A stretch of DNA of 64,000 nt from Bhargavaea ginsengi (GTDB lineage: Bacteria; Bacillota; Bacilli; Bacillales_A; Planococcaceae), in assembly GCF_900109165.1 (NCBI RefSeq), contig NZ_FNZF01000002.1:248001-312000 (forward strand). The letters run 5' to 3'. Position numbers and translations under genes: made by a program. Every line of letters begins with the position of its first letter. The stretch's first letter is position 1. The notes under the pieces are model-generated. The model made no database searches and was not told where the DNA came from. It saw only the letters and a program-made list of their open reading frames with translations. Below, piece by piece: positions 56,365-64,000 of the stretch.

Positions 56365-58703
56365 AGTTGCTGCTCCTCCTTGGCGGTCTCTGGCGCATCT
56401 AAAATACTGCCGATGACCTGCCGTAATTCCTGATAGGGCGAATAAAGTAAACTCTGTTCGATATTGATTTGCCTCTCCAGCCCCGAATACGATTCGGATT
56501 CTGACAGATCCCGCTTTGGCGGGTTGTCCACGACTGTGGCAAGTCCGTTCTCCATTGTAACAAATCCGAGCTCAAAAAACACCTTTGTCATAAAAATGAC
56601 AGAATCCCGGCTCCAGCCTTTGTGCTTGGCAAGGCGTTCCCCTTCGCGCATGACATGGAAACGGCCCTGCTGCTTCAGGAACGAATAATACCAGCCGAAC
56701 TGCTTCCGGTCGGGGATACCCATGAAGTACCGGGACTCCGGAACATGGAAATGCGCATAGATCCGGGATGGCCCGCACGAACTGAGAAGCCCCTCCAGCT
56801 CCTCAAGCGAGCTTGGAAGGTCCAGCAGGACAAGTGTCGACGAATGAGACGGATCCAGCTCTGCCGGCTGCACGATTGCTTTCCCGGTGTCTGCACGGAA
56901 CTTGCGGACGCTTTCTTTCCTGAAAGCGATGAATACCGCATCGTGCGGGATATTGGGAAGCCATCTGGAAAGCAGTCGTTCCCCCCGCACATCGAACAGC
57001 TGCCAGCCGTCCGACTTCATGTCCTTGAGCATGAGCTGAGGCTTTTTCCGCCCGTTCCATTCATTGATCTGCAGGTCACCGGCAACGCTGATACGGGCAT
57101 CAGGCGTCAGCTCATCTTCGAGGTGGCCGAGACCGAAACCGACGATATCCAATGTGCCGACACCGTCCGACACGCTGAGTTTGAGGTGGTTTTTCATCGA
57201 CCCGATTTTACGGCTCGATTCCACGCTGAGATCCGGCAGGCAGTAGACCGGCTTGGCAAAGCCGACTCCGTACGGCCCGAGTTCAGCGAGCGATTCAATT
57301 GAGGCGACATCGACTTCATCCAAGGATAGCCGGACATCGACGTCAAGCGTTGGAATCAGGTCCTCATCCGTCAGTGTTTCTTCGCCCTGTCTGATTAGAT
57401 TCTTCCGCAGCTGATCCACATTCCCGATCGGAAGAGTCAGGCCTGCAGCCATCGGGTGACCGCCGAAATGCGGGACGATGTCAGCATTCTTCTTGAGCTC
57501 CCGGTACATATGAAAGCCTTCGATGCTCCGTGCAGATCCTTTGGCGACCCCTTTTTCCGGATCAAGCGCCAGGACGATGGACGGGCGATAATACTTTTCC
57601 GTGATCCTGGATGCGACAATGCCGACCACGCCCGGATTCCATCCCTCCCCCGCCACAATCAGCGCATGAGGAACGGCATCGCCGTATGTATCTTCGATCT
57701 GTGCGATCGCTTCGTCGGCAATGGCGGCAACCATCTTCTGCCTTTCCTTGTTCCGGTCATTTAGCTGGGAGGCGAGCATCGAAGCTTCTCCCGCATCCTC
57801 AGTCAGGAACATCCGGACAGCCGGCTCCGCATCGCCCAGCCGGCCGAGCGCATTGATCCTCGGGCTGAATGCGAAGCCGATGGTTTCTTCATTGATTTCA
57901 GGCTGTCGCACGTCCGAAACGCTGCATAGTGCCTTGATCGCCGGATTGGACGTCTTCCTCAGCTTCTCAAGTCCCATTTTGACGATCAGGCGGTTTTCGC
58001 CGTGAAGCGGCACCAAGTCGGCAACCGTGCCGATTGCACCGAACATCAGCGAGTCCGCCGGAAAATCACCGGTCAGCGCGTGGGCTACCTTCAGGGCAAC
58101 GCCGACACCCGCCAGTTCCCCGAACGGATAGTTCCCCTCGGGATGGCGCGGATGGATGATGGCATCCGCCTCCGGCAGAACCTCGCCCGGCTCGTGGTGA
58201 TCCGTGATGATCACGTCCATCCCCATCTCTTTGGCCGCAGCCACCTGTTCATTGCCGGAGATGCCGTTGTCGACAGTCACGATCAGTGAGGCGCCCCGCT
58301 CGTATACTTCGCGGAACAAATCCGTGTTCGGTCCATATCCGTGCCTGAACCGGTTCGGAATCACATGGAAGGCATCGGCGCCGAGTGACAGCAGTGCCTG
58401 CATGAGGACTGTTGTGCTCGTCACGCCATCAGCATCGTAGTCGCCATAGACGGCGATGCGGCTGTTTGTGTGTATATGTTTTTGGATCAGGTCCACTGCT
58501 TTATCCATATCTTTCATCAGGAACGGATCATGCCAGCTTTCCAGGCCGATCCGGATGAAGGCGGACGCTTTTTCCGGGTCCTCAAAACCCCGGGAAGCCA
58601 GTACTTTTGCCGCAATCGGCGAAAGACCGAGGGCGAGCCGGAGGTTTTCAACTGTCCGATCGTCCGTCTCCTGCGTCCGCCAGCGCTTCATCGATTCTAT
58701 CAT
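56355..58703 (-). CDS. recJ: Single-strand-specific exonuclease RecJ
   Basis: A 782-residue DHH-family 5'-3' exonuclease. Motifs [57 protein letters not shown] and [13 protein letters not shown] (DHHA1 domain), then an OB domain and a Bacillales-type C-terminal extension. The ATG at 58703 has GAGGAAG 8 bases upstream; codons further upstream run into repeat array C and are rejected. It acts in recombination and mismatch/base-excision repair. Confidence 0.97.
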   Translation of the reverse strand: MIESMKRWRTQETDDRTVENLRLALGLSPIAAKVLASRGFEDPEKASAFIRIGLESWHDPFLMKDMDKAVDLIQKHIHTNSRIAVYGDYDADGVTSTTVLMQALLSLGADAFHVIPNRFRHGYGPNTDLFREVYERGASLIVTVDNGISGNEQVAAAKEMGMDVIITDHHEPGEVLPEADAIIHPRHPEGNYPFGELAGVGVALKVAHALTGDFPADSLMFGAIGTVADLVPLHGENRLIVKMGLEKLRKTSNPAIKALCSVSDVRQPEINEETIGFAFSPRINALGRLGDAEPAVRMFLTEDAGEASMLASQLNDRNKERQKMVAAIADEAIAQIEDTYGDAVPHALIVAGEGWNPGVVGIVASRITEKYYRPSIVLALDPEKGVAKGSARSIEGFHMYRELKKNADIVPHFGGHPMAAGLTLPIGNVDQLRKNLIRQGEETLTDEDLIPTLDVDVRLSLDEVDVASIESLAELGPYGVGFAKPVYCLPDLSVESSRKIGSMKNHLKLSVSDGVGTLDIVGFGLGHLEDELTPDARISVAGDLQINEWNGRKKPQLMLKDMKSDGWQLFDVRGERLLSRWLPNIPHDAVFIAFRKESVRKFRADTGKAIVQPAELDPSHSSTLVLLDLPSSLEELEGLLSSCGPSRIYAHFHVPESRYFMGIPDRKQFGWYYSFLKQQGRFHVMREGERLAKHKGWSRDSVIFMTKVFFELGFVTMENGLATVVDNPPKRDLSESESYSGLERQINIEQSLLYSPYQELRQVIGSILDAPETAKEEQQLWI

Positions 58704-58750
58704 TGCCATCACTTCCTCAGAGTCTATTATACATGAGAATGCGTTATAGT

Positions 58751-58850
58751 TCCGGCTTGGAATATGGCGGCTGAATTGGAGCATAAGTCTCCGAAATGGA
58801 GTAACAGGCACTGAATTGGAGTAAGGACAATGAACTTGGAGTATAGACCA
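58751..58850 (+). repeat. Array C: five 20-bp period degenerate repeats
   Basis: TTGGAATAT, TTGGAGCAT, ATGGAGTAA, TTGGAGTAA and TTGGAGTAT recur at exactly 20-base steps (units begin 58751, 58771, 58791, 58811, 58831). It lies in the 330-base gap upstream of recJ, next to a separate palindromic repeat. Same core and period as array B, and as array A on its minus strand. Confidence 0.85.
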
Positions 58851-58887
58851 CAGGCCACTGAAAAGCCCATCATGATTGCTGATTGAA

Positions 58888-59008
58888 GTGAAAGGCCCGA
58901 GACACCTGCGGGAATAGCATTAGCCGAAGACCCCACAGGACGAAGTCCGAGGAGGCTGAGGCAATGCCCGCGGTAAGCGAGGGCCTGAAGCGGAAAAAGA
59001 CTAGAAAA
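58888..59008. repeat. About 120-bp imperfect palindromic intergenic element
   Basis: The left part (AGGCCCGAGACACCTGCGGG, then AATAGCATTAGCC) is complementary to the right part (GCTGAGGCAATGCCCGCGGT, then AAGCGAGGGCCT); the centre is capped by CAGGACGAAGTCCG. It would fold into a long hairpin with a small terminal stem-loop. It does not code for protein. From memory, sequences with CCTGCGGG...ACCCCACAGGACGAAGTCCGAGG are dispersed in many Bacillales genomes. Confidence 0.75.
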
Positions 59009-59012
59009 TAAA

Positions 59013-59038
59013 AAGCCTCCTGACAGTTGCGTCAGGAG
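59013..59038 (-). terminator. Terminator overlapping the lapA-domain gene stop
   Basis: Minus strand: CTCCTGAC and GTCAGGAG pair around GCAACT and are followed by GCTTTTTATTTTC. The TGA stop codon lies in the left arm. Confidence 0.8.
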
Positions 59039-59400
59039 TTGCTGGTGTCGGAGCCGAGGTTATTGTCACGCGGCTCGACGTCCGGGTCAGGCGCGAATGC
59101 CGAAGCGGCATGCTGAAGGCCGGCGATTTCATTTTGCTGGTCGGCAATCTTGACTTCCTTCTCGTTCACTTCGCTCTCAAGCCGCCTGATTTTGCGCTGT
59201 TGCATGATGGACCGGAACATCGACACGAACCCGCTTACCGCCGCTCCGAGAAGTGCGGAAGCAAGGATGACGATGATCAGCGGCCATTCTGCCGTGCCGA
59301 AAACGTAGTTCACCGGCACCGGATCCACATTGACAATCGCAAACCAGGCGACAATAAGTGCAAAGATAAGTCCCAATACTAGCGTCCACTGAAATTTCAA
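59032..59400 (-). CDS. LapA-domain (DUF1049) membrane protein
   Basis: A 122-residue protein with two membrane helices (about residues 5-24 and 42-62), then a coiled coil (SIMQQRKIRRLESEVNEKEV) and a polar tail. This is the LapA/YciS (DUF1049) arrangement; E. coli LapA joins LapB in envelope assembly control, but the Gram-positive role is unknown. The TTG at 59400 is chosen: GGAGGACCAGCG lies directly upstream and the protein then begins (M)KFQWTLVLGLIFALI. It corresponds to yrvD in B. subtilis. Confidence 0.88.
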   Translation of the reverse strand: MKFQWTLVLGLIFALIVAWFAIVNVDPVPVNYVFGTAEWPLIIVILASALLGAAVSGFVSMFRSIMQQRKIRRLESEVNEKEVKIADQQNEIAGLQHAASAFAPDPDVEPRDNNLGSDTSNS

Positions 59401-59421
59401 CGCTGGTCCTCCTTTCCGTCC

Positions 59422-59456
59422 AAAAAAAGACAGGGCATACAAATGTATACCCTGTC
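59422..59456 (-). terminator. Terminator of secDF
   Basis: Minus strand: ACAGGGTATAC and GTATGCCCTGT pair (one G-U) around ATTT, followed by T7. Confidence 0.88.
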
Positions 59457-59477
59457 CCATCCGGACCAAAAACCTGA

Positions 59478-61745
59478 TCATACGACAGGTTCGTCGGAGC
59501 CCCAGTTCTTTTCTTTTTTCTGGACGTCGAGCGTCCCTTTCTTGTTGATCTCCCTCTTCTTCAACTGCAGCCACAACTGTGCGGCGATAAAGATCGACGA
59601 GTAAGTTCCCGCGATCAGGCCGAACAGCAGCGCGAGTGAGAAGTTCCGGATCGATTCTGCTCCAAAGAAGATGAGAGCGAGAACGACCAGGATGACCGTC
59701 AGTACTGTGTTGATCGACCTGCTCAGTGTCTGGCGGAGTGACTTGTTGACCACATTCTTGAGGTCTTCCTCCGTCTCGATCTTCTTCATCTTGTGCAAGT
59801 TCTCACGGATCCGGTCGAAGGTGACGATTGTATCGTTGATCGAGTAACCGATGATGGTCAGGATGGCCGCGATAATCGTGATGTCGACTTCGAGTCTCAA
59901 CAGGCTGAATAGCGCGACCATAAAGAACGCATCGTGCAGGAGCGACACAATCGATGCCACACCCATCCGCCACTCAAAGCGGAAGGCAACGTAAATGATG
60001 ATCCCCACCATGGCAATGGCCAGTGCTTTGACCGCATTTTCAGCCAGTTCCCGGCCGACTGTCGGCGAAACGGTGCTTACGTTTGGCTCATGGCCGTAAA
60101 GTTCTCCAAGGTCCGATTTTAACTGGTTGATTTCACCCTGACTCAAGTCTTCCTTATAACGGAAGACGGCGATTTCCTTGTTATCGCCCGAAATCAGAAT
60201 GTCCTCGGTCGGATGGCCAGCCTGTTCGAGAGACGTTGCCACCTCTTCCTGGGTCAGCGGTTCATTGGAAAGGACTTCCACCCTTGTGCCGCTGGAGAAG
60301 TCGATTCCAAGGTTAAGCTTGAATACACCCAGGATGATCGCACCCGCAACCAGGAAGATGATGGAGGCCGTAAAGAATTTTTTCCGGTTACCGGCAAAAT
60401 CGAAACGGTCAAATCTCGTTGAGAGATCAAGGACATCCAACTCTTCCTCTTTCGGATGAATATACTTTTTCGAAAGGCCGAATGCTCCCGCTTTTCCATC
60501 GAGCATGCCACTGTGGACAAGCAGTCCGAGCAGCAGGCGCGATCCCCAGACCGCGGTGATGAAGCTGAGCATGATCGACAGGATCAGCATCGTCGCGAAT
60601 CCTTTGACGGAGCTTGTCCCGAAGACGAACAGGACGGTTGCTGCGATAAGCGTGGTGATGTTCGCGTCAAGAATCGCAGTGAAGGATGACTTGGCGCCGG
60701 CCTTGAAAGCTTCTTTCACCGAAGCCCCGATCCTGAGTTCCTCGCGGATCCGTTCGTATGTCAGGATGTTGGCATCGACCGCCATCCCGACACCGAGCAC
60801 GATTGCTGCAATGCCCGGAAGCGTCAGCACGCCGTTCAGCAGGTTAAAGACGAGAATCAGCAGATAAACATATACAGACAGCGTGATCACTGCAACAAAA
60901 CCGGCTACGCGGTAGTACACGAGCATGAAGAGAAGTACGAGTGCGATACCGATTGCTGCAGCAATGACGGTTTTATCAAGTGCCTGTTCACCGAACTGTG
61001 CACCGACCGATGTCGAATAGATTTCTTCCAAGTTGACCGGAAGTGCACCGGCGTTCAGAATGCCGGCCAGATGCTTCGTTTCTTCAACTGTAAAGGAACC
61101 GGATATTTCAACATCCGATGACAGGATCGCCTGCGAAACGTTCGGTGCGGAAATAAACTTCGGCTCCGGCTTCGTTACTTCTTCAGCGAAGCTGTCAACA
61201 CCTTCCTCAAAATCAAGCCAGATGACAAGCTGATTATTCGGTGCCATCCCCGCGATTTCCGTGGTGATTTCGCCAAACTTTTCAGCACTCTTCAACTTGA
61301 GCGTGACAATAGGCTGGCCCTGGTCGTTGAACGTCGATTGGGCGCCGCCCTCGACAAGGTCATCCCCGTCAAGCATCAGGCGGTCGGCTGTATCGCGGAA
61401 TGTCAGGTTGGCCTGCGTAGACAACAGTTCACGGGCCGACTCCTGGTCCTCGATGCCCGCCAGCTGGACACGGATCCGGTTTCCGGACTCGATCTGGATG
61501 CTCGGCTCACTCACACCGAGCACATCGATCCGGTCGGTCAGTGCCCGTGCGGTGTCCGCGACGACCTCTTCGGTGATCTTCTGTCCGTCACGGAGCGGTT
61601 CCACCTGGTAGAGTACTTCGAAACCGCCCTGAAGATCCAGGCCGAGATTGACGTCTTGGGCAATCTGCTTGCCCGTTCCGCCGATCGTTGTGGCAAACAG
61701 CACCAGGAGCAATAGAAAAGCGACTATGCGCCCACGAGTTTTCAT
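59478..61745 (-). CDS. secDF: Fused protein-export membrane protein SecDF
   Basis: A 755-residue RND-type protein with 12 predicted helices in two halves. The SecD half starts with a signal-anchor and DVNLGLDLQGGFEVLYQV, and has the large P1 outer domain and helices from about residue 265; the SecF half restarts near 455 with LNLGIDFSSGTRVEVLSNEP. Uses the proton gradient to pull secreted proteins from SecYEG. Fused SecDF is typical of Bacillales. Confidence 0.98.
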   Translation of the reverse strand: MKTRGRIVAFLLLLVLFATTIGGTGKQIAQDVNLGLDLQGGFEVLYQVEPLRDGQKITEEVVADTARALTDRIDVLGVSEPSIQIESGNRIRVQLAGIEDQESARELLSTQANLTFRDTADRLMLDGDDLVEGGAQSTFNDQGQPIVTLKLKSAEKFGEITTEIAGMAPNNQLVIWLDFEEGVDSFAEEVTKPEPKFISAPNVSQAILSSDVEISGSFTVEETKHLAGILNAGALPVNLEEIYSTSVGAQFGEQALDKTVIAAAIGIALVLLFMLVYYRVAGFVAVITLSVYVYLLILVFNLLNGVLTLPGIAAIVLGVGMAVDANILTYERIREELRIGASVKEAFKAGAKSSFTAILDANITTLIAATVLFVFGTSSVKGFATMLILSIMLSFITAVWGSRLLLGLLVHSGMLDGKAGAFGLSKKYIHPKEEELDVLDLSTRFDRFDFAGNRKKFFTASIIFLVAGAIILGVFKLNLGIDFSSGTRVEVLSNEPLTQEEVATSLEQAGHPTEDILISGDNKEIAVFRYKEDLSQGEINQLKSDLGELYGHEPNVSTVSPTVGRELAENAVKALAIAMVGIIIYVAFRFEWRMGVASIVSLLHDAFFMVALFSLLRLEVDITIIAAILTIIGYSINDTIVTFDRIRENLHKMKKIETEEDLKNVVNKSLRQTLSRSINTVLTVILVVLALIFFGAESIRNFSLALLFGLIAGTYSSIFIAAQLWLQLKKREINKKGTLDVQKKEKNWGSDEPVV

Positions 61746-61818
61746 TGATGTTCCCCCTATTCAATTTGCAGCAGAAGACAGTGTCCTTCAACTGCCGGAC
61801 ACCTATTTATAGACGTAC

Positions 61819-61853
61819 AAAAAAAGCAACAGTTCCATTATGGAACACGTTGC
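61819..61853 (-). terminator. Terminator of comN
   Basis: Minus strand: GCAACGTGTTCCA and TGGAACTGTTGC pair with one mismatch bulge around TAA, followed by seven Ts. Confidence 0.88.
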
Positions 61854-61861
61854 CTGTCGTG

Positions 61862-62215
61862 TCAATTCAGCCTTTGGGCTGTATGACCTTCCCTTTTCTG
61901 CCCTTTTGGAGCAAGGAGCTCGCGGAATTCTTCCTCATCCAATCCCCCAAAACTGCTGTTGCCTGCGGCTTTTTTAAAGCCTTCGACCTGTGTATGGGAC
62001 ATGTATCGGGTCGGCGAGATGGACAGGATGTCACCCACAGCTTCATGTACCGGGAGTTCGTGAAGGTCCTTTTTCCTCCACAGTTTACCCAGACAGTATG
62101 ACCACAGATCCTCTTCAGTTACAGATCCGTAGCCATAAAACACGAATTCATCCGTCTTGTTCGATAAAGCCGGACGGACCTGTTCAAAAAGATCCGGGAA
62201 ACCTTCCTCTGCCAT
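61862..62215 (-). CDS. comN: Post-transcriptional regulator ComN
   Basis: A 117-residue protein of the Post_transc_reg family (YrzD/ComN): FPDLFEQVRPALSNKTDEFV, FYGYGSVTEEDLWSYCLGKLWRK, LHELVxxILS-like HELPVHEAVGDILSISPTRY. In B. subtilis ComN affects comE operon mRNA; the comEA-EB-EC genes are also in this window, 38 kb away. The ATG at 62215 follows AAAGGATGTGGCAGC; the frame continues upstream without support. The 40-residue C-terminal tail is longer than I recall for the family. Confidence 0.85.
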   Translation of the reverse strand: MAEEGFPDLFEQVRPALSNKTDEFVFYGYGSVTEEDLWSYCLGKLWRKKDLHELPVHEAVGDILSISPTRYMSHTQVEGFKKAAGNSSFGGLDEEEFRELLAPKGQKREGHTAQRLN

Positions 62216-62309
62216 GCTGCCACATCCTTTCTGCGAGTCGTACGGGCCCTTGCTCCCGCATACGGATATTGTATAAGATTTCGGCCAACATGAGAAGGAA
62301 GTGTTCAGC

Positions 62310-63821
62310 GTGTCGACATTTTTCCGGGGGACGATTATCCTGATGGGCGCGGTTTTCCTGTCCAAGTTTTTCGGCTTCATCTACCGGATGCAGTTCATGC
62401 GGGTTGCGGGAGAAGAAGCGGTCGGCACTTACATGTCCGCTTATCCGGCTTTTATTTTCTTCCTCGCGCTCATTCAGCTCGGACTTCCGATTGGTGTAGC
62501 CAAAGTGGTCGCAGAACTGCATGCCCGGGGGGAGCGGAGCAGCCTGCAGCAGGTGATGCGCACCTCAGTCATCCTCTCCGCATTTGCTTCTATCGCACTT
62601 CTTCCGCTGTTTATACTGGGAATTCCTTATCTGTCCGGGACGCTCCTCGGCAACCCGGAGACCTCAGTCGTGCTGTACATCTCGCTTGCCGCTCTGCCGG
62701 TTGCGACCGCATCAGGCCTGATCCGCGGGTATTTTCAGGGGATTGCACGGATCGAAGAGACGGCATGGTCCCAAATTCTCGAGCAGACAGTGCGCATTGC
62801 CCTGATCAGCTTTCTTCTGCCGCTATTCGCTGACCCTTCCAGTCCTGCGCTCACGGCAGGCTACGCAATGGCCATCACCGGAGCGGCGGAAGTGGCCACT
62901 CTCCTGTACCTTTACATCAAGTACCGACAAGTCAAACTGAACAAGCCGGACCGTACAAAAAAGATGTACCCTCTCCGGCCCATCCTGTCTGTTTCCCTGC
63001 CGTCTTCCGGCAGCAGGCTCTTCGGTTCGTTCACTTGGTTTCTCGAACCGATCGTTTTTATCCGTGCACTCGGCATGGCGGGGATCGGGGTGACGGCGGC
63101 GACTTCGCTGTACGGCGTCATCTCTGGTGTGCTGATTCCGCTTCTCCTGTTCCCTGCTTTTATCTCCCATGCCCTTTCTGTCGTTCTCGTGCCGGCGGTG
63201 TCGAGCGCTGCCGCGCTGAATGATGTGCGGCTTCTTCGGGAGCGTATCCATCTGTCGCTGCGGATTTCTGCAATCACGGGAAGTGTCGCAGCAGCTGTAT
63301 TCTTTCTCCACGGTGAGGAAATGGCAGTGAAACTGTTCCACATATCCGATGGCGGAGCCTATATGCTGATGCTCGCACCGATATTTTTCTTCTACTATAT
63401 ACAGGGGCCGCTGCATTCCATCCTGCAGGCGATGCAGGAGGCGAAGGCCGCCATGATGAACTCCGTTTATGGCGGGATCGGCAAGCTGCTTGTCATGTTC
63501 GTCCTTGCCTCACAGCCGGGACTCCAGGAAGCCGGTGCCGTCATGGCCATCGGGTTTGGGGTACTGGTGACTTCGTTCCTGCACATTGCGACGCTTCGCA
63601 AAAAGCGGGAGGCCTCTACCGGATTCACGATGTTCGTTATCCCTTACCTGTCCTTTGTACTGACCGTGGTCGCCCGTCCGCTTCTGATCGAGGAAGTGCC
63701 GTTCGGGATGCTCGGAGACATTGTCGTCACAAGCTTTTTCCTGCTCGTGCTCCTCTTCCTGTTCCGGTATTTCCGCCTGTCGGACCTCAGGACCGTCCAT
63801 AAGCTGGCACGCCGGTTCTGA
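62310..63821 (+). CDS. spoVB: SpoVB/MATE-like flippase
   Basis: A 503-residue polytopic membrane protein (about 14 helices) of the polysaccharide-biosynthesis (MVF/MurJ-like) superfamily. Early block FFRGTIILMGAVFLSKFFGFIYRMQF is the SpoVB/YtgP signature. SpoVB is thought to flip a lipid-linked precursor for spore cortex. The second GTG (62310) suits AAGGA better than the one at 62301. Position beside comN and a YetF-type gene matches B. subtilis spoVB. Confidence 0.93.
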   Translation: MSTFFRGTIILMGAVFLSKFFGFIYRMQFMRVAGEEAVGTYMSAYPAFIFFLALIQLGLPIGVAKVVAELHARGERSSLQQVMRTSVILSAFASIALLPLFILGIPYLSGTLLGNPETSVVLYISLAALPVATASGLIRGYFQGIARIEETAWSQILEQTVRIALISFLLPLFADPSSPALTAGYAMAITGAAEVATLLYLYIKYRQVKLNKPDRTKKMYPLRPILSVSLPSSGSRLFGSFTWFLEPIVFIRALGMAGIGVTAATSLYGVISGVLIPLLLFPAFISHALSVVLVPAVSSAAALNDVRLLRERIHLSLRISAITGSVAAAVFFLHGEEMAVKLFHISDGGAYMLMLAPIFFFYYIQGPLHSILQAMQEAKAAMMNSVYGGIGKLLVMFVLASQPGLQEAGAVMAIGFGVLVTSFLHIATLRKKREASTGFTMFVIPYLSFVLTVVARPLLIEEVPFGMLGDIVVTSFFLLVLLFLFRYFRLSDLRTVHKLARRF

Positions 63822-63824
63822 TAA

Positions 63825-64000
63825 TCACCCTGTCCTCCCTTTTTCCTGGATATGCATGCCTTCCTTATCGAGCGTGCAGAAAAACACCTGCTCAGGACTG
63901 CTGTAGCCAGCCGCATTCAACTCGTTCATCAGCCACTCCATATCCTTGCCGATCAGAGGCAGGTGCTCTTTCTGGATCACGCCATCCGAAATCAGCGGAA
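63825..64000 (-). CDS. YetF/DUF421 family membrane protein, C-terminal part
   Basis: The last 57 codons of a gene that begins beyond base 64000. It reads PLISDGVIQKEHLPLIGKDM, EWLMNELNAAGYSSPEQVFF, CTLDKEGMHIQEKGRTG: the C-terminal cytoplasmic domain of DUF421 (YetF/YrbG/YkjA) proteins, which carry two or three membrane helices in the missing part. Convergent with spoVB, with 3 bases between the stop codons, as for yrbG in B. subtilis. No terminator is visible in the short gap. Confidence 0.85.
   Translation of the reverse strand, partial: PLISDGVIQKEHLPLIGKDMEWLMNELNAAGYSSPEQVFFCTLDKEGMHIQEKGRTG

Noticed and set aside
58704-58811. N-terminal extension of recJ by 36 codons
   Set aside because: It reads into repeat array C, has no binding site, and RecJ relatives begin at MIESMKRW-like sequence.

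Overview
The window is chromosomal housekeeping DNA from an endospore-forming member of the Bacillales, most like a Planococcaceae-type Bacillus relative. The GC content looks above 50% by eye but was not computed. Three things support this placement: the gene order follows two Bacillus subtilis neighbourhoods almost gene for gene (yqfD to sigK/yqeG, and mtnN to spoVB/yrbG); sporulation genes are present (yqfC, yqfD, spoIIP, gpr, sigK, spoVB); and the regulation is typical of Bacillales (CIRCE, T-boxes, 6S RNA, sigma-W and sporulation-sigma promoters). I see no rRNA, tRNA, transposase, prophage or CRISPR locus.

Layout. 1-3.6 kb: yqfD (partial), yqfC, a small membrane protein, floA and nfeD under a sigma-W-like promoter, then rpsU. 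3.8-13.8 kb: deoC, mtaB, rsmE, prmA, dnaJ, dnaK, grpE and hrcA with a perfect CIRCE operator, then hemW. 13.8-18.0 kb: lepA, spoIIP, gpr and the divergent rpsT. 18.1-18.9 kb: an accessory patch with two tandem 146-bp palindromic repeats and an unrecognised small gene. 19.1-24.1 kb: holA, yqzM, comEC, comEB, comEA. 24.1-29.1 kb: a tight ribosome-biogenesis/NAD/shikimate operon (yqeG, yqeH, aroE, yhbY, nadD, yqeK, rsfS, yqeM-type methyltransferase). 29.2-30.8 kb: an uninterrupted sigK, a 27-codon membrane peptide and mtnN, which mark the junction of the two B. subtilis neighbourhoods.

30.8-45.0 kb: yrrS-like gene, greA, udk, trmR, mltG, yrzB, ruvX, yrzL, alaS (T-box), recD2, a TPR gene, mnmA, iscS, cymR. 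45.1-53.5 kb: rarA, tcdA, 6S RNA, aspS and hisS (T-box), an SH3-domain cell-wall amidase, dtd. 53.5-64 kb: relA, apt, recJ, lapA-domain gene, secDF, comN, spoVB and the end of a YetF-type gene. Most genes are on the minus strand; the plus-strand genes (rpsT, yqzM, sigK, rarA, amidase, spoVB) sit at operon boundaries.

The genes fall into linked jobs: heat-shock chaperones with their repressor; translation (tRNA charging, tRNA modification, ribosome assembly and silencing); sulfur transfer (cymR, iscS, mnmA); stringent response and purine salvage (relA, apt); DNA uptake (comEA/EB/EC plus their post-transcriptional regulator comN); protein export (secDF); and sporulation.

The least explained DNA is non-coding. 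Three intergenic arrays (46.5, 52.9 and 58.8 kb) are built of degenerate units with an exact 20-bp period sharing a TTGRARYAW core. Two classes of long imperfect palindromes (18.1-18.4 kb and 58.9-59.0 kb) are also present. In addition, terminator-like hairpins swallow the ribosome binding sites of yqfC and spoIIP. These are the best candidates for something undescribed.
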